A stretch of DNA of 64,000 nt from Rhizobium sp. J15 (GCF_002531825.1 NZ_NWSX01000024.1:21222-85221); one strand, 5' to 3'. Positions 43,122-52,371 are shown, numbered from the stretch's first letter. Translations and numbers: made by a program. The notes: generated by a model not told the origin, from the sequence alone.

Positions 43122-43607
43122 TCAGCGTCCTCCATCAAAACCAAAGAGACCAAGCGATGTGGCCTGGCCATGCGGACGGTTCGGCCGGGTCTTGTTCTCC
43201 CAGTCCGGCGCCGCGGCGGCGTCGCTCTCCACAATATCTGCCTTGCCGGAGAAATAGACATTTTCGGCAATGCCGATCGTATCGGCTGCAACGAGTCCGT
43301 CTTCGTTCCAGCCTTTGGCGGCGAGGTTGCGGACGCGCAAATTCTGGCCCTCCAGGCCGACCAGCAGATTGACGCCCAGCGTGATGGCCATTCCTGCCGG
43401 CCAGAGACCGGATTGATCCATCAGCCCGCCGCCGATCGCCTGCAGGAAAAAGGCTGCGATCGCAGGTAGCCACAACCGATGGACCAGCAGCCAGGCCCAT
43501 GGAAACAGGAAGCCGAGCCAGGTGAAGCCGTCGCGGATCGTCCGCGTCTCGTCAGGGCGAGTGTTCGCGCTGCCGGGCGGCGTCAGGAAAATATAGCTTG
43601 ATGTCAT
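43122..43607 (-). CDS. DUF2628 family membrane protein
   Basis: 161 residues with two hydrophobic segments (about 28-55, FTWLGFLFPWAWLLVHRLWL, and 65-85, PAGMAITLGVNLLVGL) and a soluble C-terminal part. The aromatic-rich first segment is typical of DUF2628, a family of unknown function found in rhizobial his operons. MTSSYIF is chosen as start because it has GGGAGCGGCGAG upstream. It lies between hisB (22-base gap) and hisH (2-base gap). Confidence 0.82.
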   Translation of the reverse strand: MTSSYIFLTPPGSANTRPDETRTIRDGFTWLGFLFPWAWLLVHRLWLPAIAAFFLQAIGGGLMDQSGLWPAGMAITLGVNLLVGLEGQNLRVRNLAAKGWNEDGLVAADTIGIAENVYFSGKADIVESDAAAAPDWENKTRPNRPHGQATSLGLFGFDGGR

Positions 43608-43629
43608 TCTCGCCGCTCCCTTGAGAGGC

Positions 43630-44238
43630 TCAGACGAGCGTGCCCTTCGTCGAGGGAACGCGGCCCGCCTGTCTTGGATCGATCTCTGTCGCCGTGCGCA
43701 GCGCGCGGGCAACGGCCTTGAAGCATGTCTCGGCAATATGGTGGTTGTTGGCGCCATAATGGTTGAGAATATGCAAGGTGATGCCGGCATTCTGGGCGAG
43801 CGCCTGGAAGAATTCGCGGACGAGTTCGGTGTCGAAGGTGCCGATTTTCGGCGCGCTGAAGGCGACGTTCCAGGCGAGGAACGGTCGGCCGGAAAGATCG
43901 ACGGCAGCCTTGGTCATCGTCTCGTCCATGGCGAGATCGATCGAAGCGTAACGCGTGATGCCGCGCCGGTCGCCGAGCGCCTTGGAGATCGCCTGGCCGA
44001 TGGCGATGCCGGTATCCTCGACCGTATGGTGGTCGTCGATATGCAGGTCGCCCTTGGATTCGATCTCCATGTCGATCAGGGAATGCCGCGAAAGCTGGTC
44101 GAGCATATGGTCGAAGAAGCCGACGCCCGTCGAAATTTTCGACTTGCCGGTGCCGTCGAGATTGACGGAAACGGAGATCGAAGTCTCGTTGGTCTTGCGG
44201 GAAACGCTGCCGGTGCGGCTTGCTGCGGTCTCGGCCAT
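43630..44238 (-). CDS. hisB: Imidazoleglycerol-phosphate dehydratase
   Basis: 202-residue monofunctional HisB, the manganese dehydratase of histidine synthesis. Metal-binding His/Glu motifs are GFFDHMLDQLSRH, DDHHTVEDTGI and NHYGANNHHIAE. MAETAASRTG is preferred, with GGAGG five bases upstream; another Met lies four codons before. It is the first gene of the minus-strand his-coaA cluster and divergent from hslV over 176 bases. Confidence 0.97.
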   Translation of the reverse strand: MAETAASRTGSVSRKTNETSISVSVNLDGTGKSKISTGVGFFDHMLDQLSRHSLIDMEIESKGDLHIDDHHTVEDTGIAIGQAISKALGDRRGITRYASIDLAMDETMTKAAVDLSGRPFLAWNVAFSAPKIGTFDTELVREFFQALAQNAGITLHILNHYGANNHHIAETCFKAVARALRTATEIDPRQAGRVPSTKGTLV

Positions 44239-44414
44239 ATGGCCCTCCATCGGGAATAAGGCCGTTCCTTATCAGGCGCATCGGCAAATATCCAGAAGCC
44301 GGGGAAGAGAAAAGCCCGCCCATTTGCAATCGGCTCCCGCCCACTTACATAGGGCTCAACAGGCCGGTGTGCGGCCTAACGCGATTGCCCGCGTCATGGG
44401 CAGACAGGTGTTTT

Positions 44415-44942
44415 ATGACAACGATCATTACAGTTCGAAAAGGCGGCAAGGTGGTGATGGCGGGCGACGGCCAGGTGAGCCTCGGCCAGACCGTCATGAA
44501 GGGCAATGCCCGCAAGGTGCGCCGCATCGGCAAGGGCGAAGTGATCGCCGGTTTTGCCGGGGCCACCGCCGATGCTTTCACCCTGCTCGAAAGACTTGAA
44601 AAGAAGCTGGAGCAATATCCCGGCCAGCTGATGCGGGCCGCCGTCGAGCTTGCCAAAGACTGGCGGACCGACAAATACCTGCGCAATCTCGAAGCCATGA
44701 TGCTCGTCGCCGACAAGTCGATCACGCTGGCGATCACCGGCAACGGCGATGTTCTGGAGCCGGAACACGGCACGACGGCGATTGGTTCGGGCGGCAACTT
44801 TGCTTTCGCGGCTGCGCGCGCGCTCATGGATACCGACAAATCGGCAGAGGAGATCGCACGGCGCGCGCTCGAAATTGCTGCGGATATTTGTGTCTACACG
44901 AACCACAACATCGTGGTGGAAACCTTGGATGCCGAAAGCTGA
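44415..44942 (+). CDS. hslV: ATP-dependent protease proteolytic subunit HslV
   Basis: 175-residue HslV (ClpQ), the proteasome-like peptidase paired with HslU. After Met removal the N-terminus is Thr (TTIITVRKGGKVVMAGDG), the catalytic nucleophile; GFAGATADAFTLLE and GNGDVLEP are family blocks, and the C-terminus is ICVYTNHNIVVE. A weak promoter-like pair (TTGCAA at 44324, 17-base spacer, ACATAG) lies upstream. Unlike most genomes, hslU does not follow directly: an acetyltransferase gene begins inside the last 14 bases of hslV. Confidence 0.97.
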   Translation: MTTIITVRKGGKVVMAGDGQVSLGQTVMKGNARKVRRIGKGEVIAGFAGATADAFTLLERLEKKLEQYPGQLMRAAVELAKDWRTDKYLRNLEAMMLVADKSITLAITGNGDVLEPEHGTTAIGSGGNFAFAAARALMDTDKSAEEIARRALEIAADICVYTNHNIVVETLDAES

Positions 44943-45453
44943 CGCCACTACACACTACGCATTCCGCGATGTGGTCGATGAGGATTTCACTCTGCTCGCC
45001 CGCTGGCTTGCCGAACCGCATATCGCAGAATGGTGGGATGCTGTCGATGAGGAGCTTGCTTCGATCAAGGCGTCGATGACGAGTGTGGAAACCCGGCCGA
45101 TGATCGTGGAACTGGATGGAGCGCCGCTTGCCTATATCCAAACCTATGATCCGCATCTTGAAGAGGATCATCCCTATCAGGATCAGCCGAAAGGCACGAT
45201 CGGACTAGATATTTCAATCGGCAACAGCAATTTGGTGGGCAAGGGCCATGGCAGCGCGATCATTCGGCAGATGGCTTCCGAACTTTTCACCGCTGGCGCG
45301 AAACGGATTGTGATCGATCCCCATCCGGCCAATACACGAGCGATCCGCGCTTACGAGAAGGCAGGCTTTCGGCACGTCGATACGAGAACTTCAATATACG
45401 GTCCGGCCCATTTCATGGTCTTGGAACCACCGCAAGAAACGGATGTGATATGA
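44929..45453 (+). CDS. GNAT acetyltransferase of the AAC(6')-like type
   Basis: 174 residues resembling aminoglycoside 6'-N-acetyltransferases of the AAC(6')-Ib branch: AEPHIAEWWDAVDEE, GAPLAYIQTYDP, GTIGLDISIGN, acetyl-CoA loop NLVGKGHGSAIIRQM, VIDPHPANTRAIRAYEKAGF and GPAHFMVLEPP. True substrate is unknown; related proteins acetylate aminoglycosides, polyamines or siderophore precursors. It overlaps hslV by 14 bases and hslU by 4 (ATGA), so it is co-translated with the protease genes. Base composition is like its neighbours. Confidence 0.9.
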   Translation: MPKADATTHYAFRDVVDEDFTLLARWLAEPHIAEWWDAVDEELASIKASMTSVETRPMIVELDGAPLAYIQTYDPHLEEDHPYQDQPKGTIGLDISIGNSNLVGKGHGSAIIRQMASELFTAGAKRIVIDPHPANTRAIRAYEKAGFRHVDTRTSIYGPAHFMVLEPPQETDVI

Positions 45454-46757
45454 CGACTTTTTCCCCTCGCGAGATCGTTTCCGAACTCGATCGCTTCATC
45501 ATCGGCCAGCACGACGCCAAGCGCGCCGTTGCGATTGCGCTGCGCAACCGCTGGCGCCGCCAGCAGCTGGATCCCAGCCTGCGCGACGAAGTCATGCCGA
45601 AGAATATCCTGATGATCGGCCCGACCGGCGTCGGCAAAACCGAAATCTCCCGCCGCCTGGCAAAGCTCGCCGGCGCGCCCTTTATCAAGGTCGAAGCGAC
45701 CAAATTCACCGAAGTCGGCTATGTCGGCCGCGATGTCGAGCAGATCATCCGCGATCTGGTCGAAGTCGGCATCGGCCTGGTGCGCGAGAAGAAGCGGGCC
45801 GAAGTACAGGCCAAGGCGCATGTGAGCGCCGAGGAGCGTGTCCTCGATGCCCTGGTCGGCACCACGGCTTCGCCCGCCACCCGCGAAAACTTCCGCAAGA
45901 AGCTGAGGGACGGCGAACTCGACGACAAGGAAATCGATATCGAGGTGGCCGATGCCGGTTCCGGCATGGGCGGCTTCGAGATCCCCGGCATGCCGGGCGC
46001 CAATATCGGCGTGCTGAACCTGTCGGAAATGTTCGGCAAGGCGATGGGCGGCCGCACCAAGAAGGTGCGCACAACAGTCAAGGCCTCCTACACCGACCTG
46101 ATCCGCGACGAATCCGACAAGCTGATCGACAATGAGGTGATCCAGCGCGAGGCCGTTCGTTCCACCGAGAATGACGGTATCGTCTTCCTCGACGAAATCG
46201 ACAAGATCGCCGCCCGCGACGGGGGCATGGGCGCCGGCGTTTCGCGCGAAGGCGTGCAGCGCGACCTGCTGCCGCTCGTCGAGGGCACGACGGTTTCGAC
46301 CAAATACGGGCCTGTGAAGACGGATCATATCCTCTTCATCGCCTCAGGCGCCTTCCATGTCTCCAAGCCTTCGGATCTTCTCCCCGAGCTGCAGGGCCGC
46401 CTGCCGATCCGCGTCGAACTGCGGGCGCTGAACAAGGAGGATTTCCGCCGGATCCTGACCGAGACGGAAGCGAGCCTCATCCGCCAGTACCGCGCGCTGA
46501 TGGAGACGGAAAGCCTGAGCCTCGATTTCACCGACGATGCGATCGATGCGTTGGCCGATGTCGCGGTGCATTTGAATTCCTCCGTCGAGAATATCGGCGC
46601 ACGCCGCCTGCAGACGGTGATGGAGCGGGTTCTGGACGACATTTCCTACAACGCTCCGGATCGCTCCGGCACGGCGATCACGATCGACGCTGCCTATGTG
46701 CGCGAACACGTCGGCGATCTCGCGCAGAATACCGACCTCTCGCGATTCATTCTGTGA
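45450..46757 (+). CDS. hslU: ATP-dependent protease ATPase subunit HslU
   Basis: 435-residue AAA+ unfoldase HslU (ClpY), which feeds substrates to HslV. Walker A is in IGPTGVGKTEIS (about 56-67), pore loop in TEVGYVGRDVEQI, Walker B in GIVFLDEIDKIAAR, sensor/Arg finger regions in FIASGAFHVSKPSDLLPELQGR, and the C-terminal NIGARRLQTVMERVL and final LSRFIL dock into HslV. The I-domain lies near 110-230. Its start overlaps the acetyltransferase stop by 4 bases. Confidence 0.98.
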   Translation: MTTFSPREIVSELDRFIIGQHDAKRAVAIALRNRWRRQQLDPSLRDEVMPKNILMIGPTGVGKTEISRRLAKLAGAPFIKVEATKFTEVGYVGRDVEQIIRDLVEVGIGLVREKKRAEVQAKAHVSAEERVLDALVGTTASPATRENFRKKLRDGELDDKEIDIEVADAGSGMGGFEIPGMPGANIGVLNLSEMFGKAMGGRTKKVRTTVKASYTDLIRDESDKLIDNEVIQREAVRSTENDGIVFLDEIDKIAARDGGMGAGVSREGVQRDLLPLVEGTTVSTKYGPVKTDHILFIASGAFHVSKPSDLLPELQGRLPIRVELRALNKEDFRRILTETEASLIRQYRALMETESLSLDFTDDAIDALADVAVHLNSSVENIGARRLQTVMERVLDDISYNAPDRSGTAITIDAAYVREHVGDLAQNTDLSRFIL

Positions 46758-46823
46758 TATCGGCGCACCGGTTCTTGTCTTTGCCGGCTTGAATGCCGCA
46801 TTGTGATGAACACTCTCTCGACA

Positions 46824-46862
46824 GCGGGCCTTTTACTTTCTAGTGAAGGCCCGTTTTGTTTT
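46824..46862 (+). terminator. Terminator of the hslVU operon
   Basis: CGGGCCTT pairs with AAGGCCCG around a loop of about 13 bases and is followed by TTTTGTTTT, about 67 bases after the hslU stop. Confidence 0.85.
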
Positions 46863-46944
46863 CCGCTCCGGCTTTATTCGGCCAAGATTCTGGTCCAGTC
46901 AGCCGCATCGCGAACAGGACGATGAACGGACGGGATAGCGGATC

Positions 46945-47892
46945 GTGCGACGCCTTTTGACAAGCCTTATGATTGCTGCTGCGCTGTTGAATTCGGCGCC
47001 GGCCTTCGCAATGCAGACGGTTCCGGCAGGCAACCGCCATGCCGAGCAGCCCGACATTCCGGGCGCTTCTATCAGGCGCACCAAGGGTACCAAGAGCAGC
47101 TTCGATGTGAAATATGAGAAGGTCCACGACCTTCTGGCGACCGATCGCGAGCTGATGGCCAAGATCCGCAAGGTCTCCAGCGCCTACGGCATCAATCCCA
47201 TCCATGTGGTCGGCGCCATCGTCGGCGAGCACACCTATAATGTCGATGCCTACGACAGGCTGCAGGCCTATTACGTCAAGGCTGCCTCTTATGCCGGAGA
47301 AAGCTTCCGCTTTGCCTATGAGGGCGAAAGCGTCGACGATTTCGTGGCGCGGCCGCAATTTGCCGAATGCAAGGGCAAGAGCGATTCCTATACGCTCTGG
47401 TCGTGCCGGGAAGACGTCTGGGAGAGCGATTTCCGCGGCAAGACCGTCGGTGGCGAAAACTTCCCCAATAACCGCTTCAGCGCGGTCTTCTTCCAGCCCT
47501 TCTATGCCGGCCAGACCTTCGGCCTCGGCCAGGTCAATCCGTTGACGGCGCTGATGCTCTCCGATCTCGTCAGCCGCGTATCGGGATATCCGAAGCTGAA
47601 CGAGAAGAATGCCGGCGCCGTCTACAAGGCGATCATGGATCCCGATATCTCGCTCGCCTTCGTCGCCGCTTCGATCCGCAGGTCGATCGACGATTACAAG
47701 GAGATTGCCGGCATGGATATATCGGGCAATCCCGGCCTGACGGCGACCCTTTACAATGTCGGCAATTCGCGTCAGCGCGCCGCGGCACTTGCCGCGAAAA
47801 ACCGCTCTTCCGGCGCCACGGTCTGGCCGGAGGAGAATTATTACGGCTGGCTGATCAACGACAAGCTGGACGAACTCAAGGGCCTGCTCTAG
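46945..47892 (+). CDS. Exported DUF1402 protein, lytic transglycosylase-like
   Basis: 315 residues with a Sec signal peptide (MRRLLTSLMIAAALLNSAPAF, cleavage after AFA). The mature protein matches DUF1402: KIRKVSSAYGINPIHVVGAIVGEHTYNVD, resembling the catalytic helix region of SLT-type transglycosylases with a Glu in GEHTY, then FGLGQVNPLTALML, comparable to the GLMQI block, and ATLYNVGN. Activity on murein is therefore plausible but unproven. Start is GTG at 46945 because it begins the signal peptide; its ribosome site is weak. Confidence 0.85.
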   Translation: MRRLLTSLMIAAALLNSAPAFAMQTVPAGNRHAEQPDIPGASIRRTKGTKSSFDVKYEKVHDLLATDRELMAKIRKVSSAYGINPIHVVGAIVGEHTYNVDAYDRLQAYYVKAASYAGESFRFAYEGESVDDFVARPQFAECKGKSDSYTLWSCREDVWESDFRGKTVGGENFPNNRFSAVFFQPFYAGQTFGLGQVNPLTALMLSDLVSRVSGYPKLNEKNAGAVYKAIMDPDISLAFVAASIRRSIDDYKEIAGMDISGNPGLTATLYNVGNSRQRAAALAAKNRSSGATVWPEENYYGWLINDKLDELKGLL

Positions 47893-47940
47893 CTTCAAGC
47901 TTGCCGGGAAGACGCCGATCTTCCCCGAAAGGCTTTGACG

Positions 47941-49353
47941 ATGGACATGCGTCCTGATCCCTTCGTTCCGCCGGCGCCGCTACCGCGCACCGAGCCGCCG
48001 AGCCGGCTCGATATCATCCGCATCATCCTGCGCAATCCGCTCGAACTCTGGGGCGAGCCGTCCTATACGCTGCCCTGGATCCGCACCAGTTTCTTCGGCC
48101 AGAGGACGCTGATCGTCAACGATCCCGGGCTCATCAAGCATGTGCTGGTCGACAATGCCAATAATTACCGCATGTCGGATGTTCGCCAGCTCGTCCTGCG
48201 CCCGATCCTCCGCGACGGCCTTCTGACCGCCGAAGGTCCCGTCTGGAAGAGATCGCGCAAGGCGGTGGCGCCTGTTTTCACGCCTCGTCATGCCCAGGGC
48301 TTTGCCGGGCAGATGCTGCGCCAGTCCGAGGACTATGTCCGCAAATATGAGAGCGCCGGCGAGGCAGGCGCAATTTTCGACATCAGCACCGATATGACGG
48401 AGCTGACCTTCGCCATTCTCGCGGACACGCTGTTTTCAGGAGAAATCGTCACCTCGAGCGGCCATTTCGCCGACGATGTCAACGAGCTCCTGCATCGCAT
48501 GGGCCGTGTCGATCCGATGGATCTGATGCGCGCTCCGTCCTGGGTTCCACGTGTGACACGCATCGGCGGTCAGAAGGTGCTGGAGAAATTCCGCGCCATC
48601 GTCCGCGACACCATGGATATGCGGCTCGCGAAGATGAAGGCGGACCGCAGCAGCGCGCCGGAGGATTTCCTGACGCTGCTCCTGGAGCAGGCCGGCCCTG
48701 ATGGACTGACGAAGGAAGAGATCGAAGACAATATCCTGACCTTCATCGGCGCGGGGCATGAGACCACGGCCCGCGCATTGGCCTGGACGCTGTATTGCGT
48801 ATCGAACAGCCCGCATATCCGCGAGGCGATGGAAGAGGAAATCGACGCGGTGCTCGCCACCGGGGCCGAGCCGGTAGAGTGGCTGGATCTGATGCCGCAG
48901 ACGCGCGCCGCCTTCGAGGAGGCCTTGCGCCTCTATCCGCCGGCGCCGTCGATCAACCGCGCCGCCATATCGGATGACTCCTGGACGAGCGCCAAGGGCG
49001 AGCGGGTCGAGATCGAGACGGGGGTGACGGTGCTCATCATGCCGTGGACGCTGCATCGCCACGAACGTCATTGGGACAGGCCGCGTGCCTATATGCCCGA
49101 ACGCTTCCTGCCGGAAAATCGCGGCTCCATCGGACGCTTCCAGTTCCTGCCCTTCGGGGCCGGTCCGCGCGTCTGCATCGGAGCGACCTTCGCGCTTCAG
49201 GAAGCGGTGATCGCCCTTGCTGTGCTGATGCACCGCTATCGCTTCGATTCCACCGATCAGACCAATCCCTGGCCGGTGCAGAAGCTGACGACGCAGCCGC
49301 AGAATGGGTTGCCGATGCGCGTGACGCCGCGCATAGTTTCCGAAAGAGCATAA
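47941..49353 (+). CDS. Cytochrome P450
   Basis: 470-residue soluble bacterial P450. The I-helix oxygen-activation motif is GAGHETTARAL, the K-helix ExxR is in FEEALRLYPPAP, and the heme thiolate is Cys412 in FGAGPRVCIGATFA. PERFLPEN precedes it. No membrane anchor is present. Redox partner genes are not adjacent and the substrate is unknown. The ATG at 47941 follows AAAGG; a TTG two codons earlier is possible. The start is 48 bases after the DUF1402 gene, so they may share a transcript. Confidence 0.93.
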   Translation: MDMRPDPFVPPAPLPRTEPPSRLDIIRIILRNPLELWGEPSYTLPWIRTSFFGQRTLIVNDPGLIKHVLVDNANNYRMSDVRQLVLRPILRDGLLTAEGPVWKRSRKAVAPVFTPRHAQGFAGQMLRQSEDYVRKYESAGEAGAIFDISTDMTELTFAILADTLFSGEIVTSSGHFADDVNELLHRMGRVDPMDLMRAPSWVPRVTRIGGQKVLEKFRAIVRDTMDMRLAKMKADRSSAPEDFLTLLLEQAGPDGLTKEEIEDNILTFIGAGHETTARALAWTLYCVSNSPHIREAMEEEIDAVLATGAEPVEWLDLMPQTRAAFEEALRLYPPAPSINRAAISDDSWTSAKGERVEIETGVTVLIMPWTLHRHERHWDRPRAYMPERFLPENRGSIGRFQFLPFGAGPRVCIGATFALQEAVIALAVLMHRYRFDSTDQTNPWPVQKLTTQPQNGLPMRVTPRIVSERA

Positions 49354-49438
49354 ATCTTTCGAATTATTGCTGAATTGACTGTGAATGAAAGCCGGGCAAA
49401 GTGTCAGCTTCCGAAAGCCGCTGCAGGGAGAATCTCGC

Positions 49439-51610
49439 ATGAGCCGCATTGATAAGAACGGTCTTGCCATCGAAGCCGTCCTTCATGATTTCCTCGTCAA
49501 GGAGGTGCTGCCGGGCCTGGCGGTCGATGCGGAAAAATTCTTCGCCGATTTTTCGGCGATCGTCCACGATCTCGCCCCGAGGAATCGCGCGCTGCTCGCC
49601 AAACGCGACGAGCTGCAGGGAAAGATCGACGATTGGTATCGCCAGCATGGCGCGCCGGCGGATATGGACGAATACCAGTCCTTTCTGCGCCAGATCGGCT
49701 ATCTCCTGCCGGAAGGCTCCGATTTCCAGGTTTCGACGGAAAAGGTCGATGCGGAAATCGCCTCGATCGCCGGCCCGCAGCTCGTCGTTCCCGTCATGAA
49801 TGCCCGTTATGCCTTGAACGCCGCCAATGCCCGCTGGGGTTCGCTCTATGACGCGCTTTACGGCACGGATGCCATTCCGGAAAGCGACGGCGCCGAAAAG
49901 GGCAAGGCTTACAATCCGAAGCGCGGCGAGAAGGTCATCGCCTGGGTGCGCGATTTCCTCGATACGTCGGTGCCGCTGCAGGACTGGAGCTGGAAGGATG
50001 TCGGCAGCTTCGCCGTCAAGGAAGGAGCGCTCGTCGTCCGATCGACCGATGGTGAGCAGGTAGCGCTGAGGGATAGCGGGCATTTTACCGGCTATCGCGG
50101 CGATGCCGCCACGCCCTCGCATATTCTCCTGAAAAACAACGGCATCCACATCGATATCGTCATCGACGCGTCGACGACGATCGGCAAGGCCGATCCGGCG
50201 CATATTTCCGATGTCTGGCTGGAATCGGCGATCACGACGATCATGGACTGCGAGGATTCGATCGCTGCCGTCGATGCCGAAGACAAGGCCGTCGTCTATC
50301 GCAACTGGCTCGGCCTGATGAAGGGCGATCTGCAGGAAGAGGTGGCCAAGGGCGGAGCGAGCTTTATCCGCAAGCTCAACCCCGACCTGGAATATACAGG
50401 CCCCGATGGCGCCGCCTTCGAAGTGCACCGCCGCTCGCTGATGCTGGTGCGCAACGTCGGCCATCTCATGACCAATCCGGCCATTCTCGACCGCGACGGC
50501 AACGAAGTGCCCGAGGGTATCATGGATGCCGTCATCACCGGCCTGATCGCGCTCTACGATATTGGTCCGGCCGGCCGGAAGAAGAATTCCCGCGCCGGCT
50601 CCATGTATGTGGTGAAGCCGAAGATGCATGGGCCGGAAGAGGTCGCCTTCGCCGTCGAGATCTTCTCACGGGTCGAAGATATGCTCGGCATGGCGCGCAA
50701 CACCATCAAGATGGGCATCATGGATGAGGAGCGCCGCACGACGGTCAATCTCAAGGAATGCATCCGCGCCGCCCGCGAGCGCGTCGTCTTCATCAATACC
50801 GGCTTCCTCGACCGCACCGGCGACGAGATCCACACCTCGATGGAAGCCGGCCCGATGATTCGCAAGGGCGACATGCGCCAGGCCGCCTGGATCTCGGCCT
50901 ATGAGAACTGGAACGTCGATATCGGCCTCGAATGCGGCCTCTCCGGCCATGCCCAGATCGGCAAGGGCATGTGGGCGATGCCGGATCTGATGGCGGCGAT
51001 GCTGGAGCAGAAGATCGCCCATCCGAAGGCCGGCGCCAACACCGCCTGGGTGCCGTCGCCGACGGCGGCGACCCTGCATGCCACCCATTATCACCGCATC
51101 AACGTCGCCAAGGTCCAGCAGGGGCTGAAGGATCGCGCCCGCGCCAAACTGTCGGATATTCTCTCCGTGCCGGTCGCGGTGCGGCCGAACTGGTCTCCGG
51201 AAGAGATCCAGCGCGAACTCGACAACAATGCCCAGGGCATCCTCGGCTATGTCGTGCGCTGGATCGATCAGGGGGTGGGCTGCTCGAAGGTGCCCGACAT
51301 CAACAATGTCGGCCTGATGGAAGACCGCGCGACCTTGCGCATCTCGGCCCAGCACATGGCGAACTGGCTGCATCACAAGGTCGTCACCGAAGCCCAGATC
51401 GTCGAAACGATGCAGCGCATGGCCGCCGTCGTCGACCGGCAGAATGGGTCGGACCCTGCCTACCAGCCGATGGCTGGCAATTTCGACGGCTCGATCGCCT
51501 TTCAGGCCGCTCTCGATCTCGTCCTGAAGGGCAGGGAGCAGCCGAATGGCTATACCGAGCCGGTGCTTCATCGCCGCCGTCTGGAACTCAAGGCGCAGCA
51601 GACCGCGTGA
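49439..51610 (+). CDS. glcB: Malate synthase G
   Basis: 723-residue monomeric malate synthase G, condensing glyoxylate and acetyl-CoA in the glyoxylate shunt. Length and blocks match the G isoform: RWGSLYDALYGTDAI, MDCEDSIAAVDAEDK, GSMYVVKPKMHGPEE, GIMDEERRTTVNL, GHAQIGKGMWAMPD and GCSKVPDINNVGLMEDRATLR, which includes the catalytic Asp region. The ATG at 49439 follows GGGAG; the earlier in-frame Met has no such site. It is monocistronic with a strong terminator. Confidence 0.97.
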   Translation: MSRIDKNGLAIEAVLHDFLVKEVLPGLAVDAEKFFADFSAIVHDLAPRNRALLAKRDELQGKIDDWYRQHGAPADMDEYQSFLRQIGYLLPEGSDFQVSTEKVDAEIASIAGPQLVVPVMNARYALNAANARWGSLYDALYGTDAIPESDGAEKGKAYNPKRGEKVIAWVRDFLDTSVPLQDWSWKDVGSFAVKEGALVVRSTDGEQVALRDSGHFTGYRGDAATPSHILLKNNGIHIDIVIDASTTIGKADPAHISDVWLESAITTIMDCEDSIAAVDAEDKAVVYRNWLGLMKGDLQEEVAKGGASFIRKLNPDLEYTGPDGAAFEVHRRSLMLVRNVGHLMTNPAILDRDGNEVPEGIMDAVITGLIALYDIGPAGRKKNSRAGSMYVVKPKMHGPEEVAFAVEIFSRVEDMLGMARNTIKMGIMDEERRTTVNLKECIRAARERVVFINTGFLDRTGDEIHTSMEAGPMIRKGDMRQAAWISAYENWNVDIGLECGLSGHAQIGKGMWAMPDLMAAMLEQKIAHPKAGANTAWVPSPTAATLHATHYHRINVAKVQQGLKDRARAKLSDILSVPVAVRPNWSPEEIQRELDNNAQGILGYVVRWIDQGVGCSKVPDINNVGLMEDRATLRISAQHMANWLHHKVVTEAQIVETMQRMAAVVDRQNGSDPAYQPMAGNFDGSIAFQAALDLVLKGREQPNGYTEPVLHRRRLELKAQQTA

Positions 51611-51628
51611 GGCTGTGACCCTCAATAG

Positions 51629-51667
51629 GAAAAGGCCGCCGGGACGTTGGTCCGGCGGCCTTTTTTA
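51629..51667. terminator. Terminator between glcB and the L,D-transpeptidase gene
   Basis: AAAAGGCCGCCGG and CCGGCGGCCTTTTTT pair across a 9-base loop. It lies between convergent genes and has A and T runs on opposite sides, so it can act in both directions. Confidence 0.92.
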
Positions 51668-51687
51668 TACCGAATTCGGTATCTAGC

Positions 51688-52371
51688 TTACTGGATGACG
51701 ATGACCTTGGAGGTGCCCTTGCCGGGGCGGACGCGGCTATAGAGGTCGATGACGTCCTGGTTCATCAGGCGAATGCAGCCCGAGGAAGCGGCAGTGCCGA
51801 TCGATGCCCATTCCGGCGTGCCGTGCAGGCGGAAGAGCGTGTCCTTGCCTTCCTCGTTGAAGAGATACATGGCGCGCGCGCCGAGCGGATTGCTGAGGCC
51901 GGGACCCATGCCGTCTTCGACATATTTGGCGACGTCGGGGCGGCGCACCGCCATTTCCTTCGGCGGATGCCAGGTCGGCCATTCCTGCTTCCAGGCGACG
52001 TAGGCGGTGCCGGCCCATGCGAAGCCCTGCTTGCCGACGCCGATGCCGTAGCGCATCGCCTTGCCGTTGGCCAGGATGTAGTAGAGGAAGCGCTCGCGCG
52101 TGTTGACGATGATCGTTCCCGGACGCTCGGTGGTCTGGTAGCTGACGACCTGGCGGCGGAACTGCGGCTTGACCCGATCGATCGGGATCGCCGGCAGGGA
52201 GTAGCCGGCATCCTTGGTCACGCCGTAGGCGTCATTGAAGATTTGCGCCGTTTGTACCGTCGGGCCTGCGCCCTTGTCGGCGACGGAGGCACTGTCGGAA
52301 CTCGTGGAGCAACCGGCCAGAGCGAGCGTCGTCAGCAGGCCAAATACAGGGAATGCATTGCGGATGCGCAT
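51688..52371 (-). CDS. L,D-transpeptidase (YkuD) lipoprotein
   Basis: 227 residues. The N-terminus MRIRNAFPVFGLLTTLALAGCS is a lipoprotein signal with lipobox LAGC (Cys21). The YkuD domain (about 85-227) has ERFLYYILANGKAMRYGIGVG and the catalytic RLHGTPEWASIG with SSGCIRL (His183, Cys199). Such enzymes make 3-3 cross-links in murein or attach proteins to it; rhizobia have several copies. It is convergent with glcB and divergent from mmcB over a 180-base gap. Confidence 0.94.
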   Translation of the reverse strand: MRIRNAFPVFGLLTTLALAGCSTSSDSASVADKGAGPTVQTAQIFNDAYGVTKDAGYSLPAIPIDRVKPQFRRQVVSYQTTERPGTIIVNTRERFLYYILANGKAMRYGIGVGKQGFAWAGTAYVAWKQEWPTWHPPKEMAVRRPDVAKYVEDGMGPGLSNPLGARAMYLFNEEGKDTLFRLHGTPEWASIGTAASSGCIRLMNQDVIDLYSRVRPGKGTSKVIVIQ

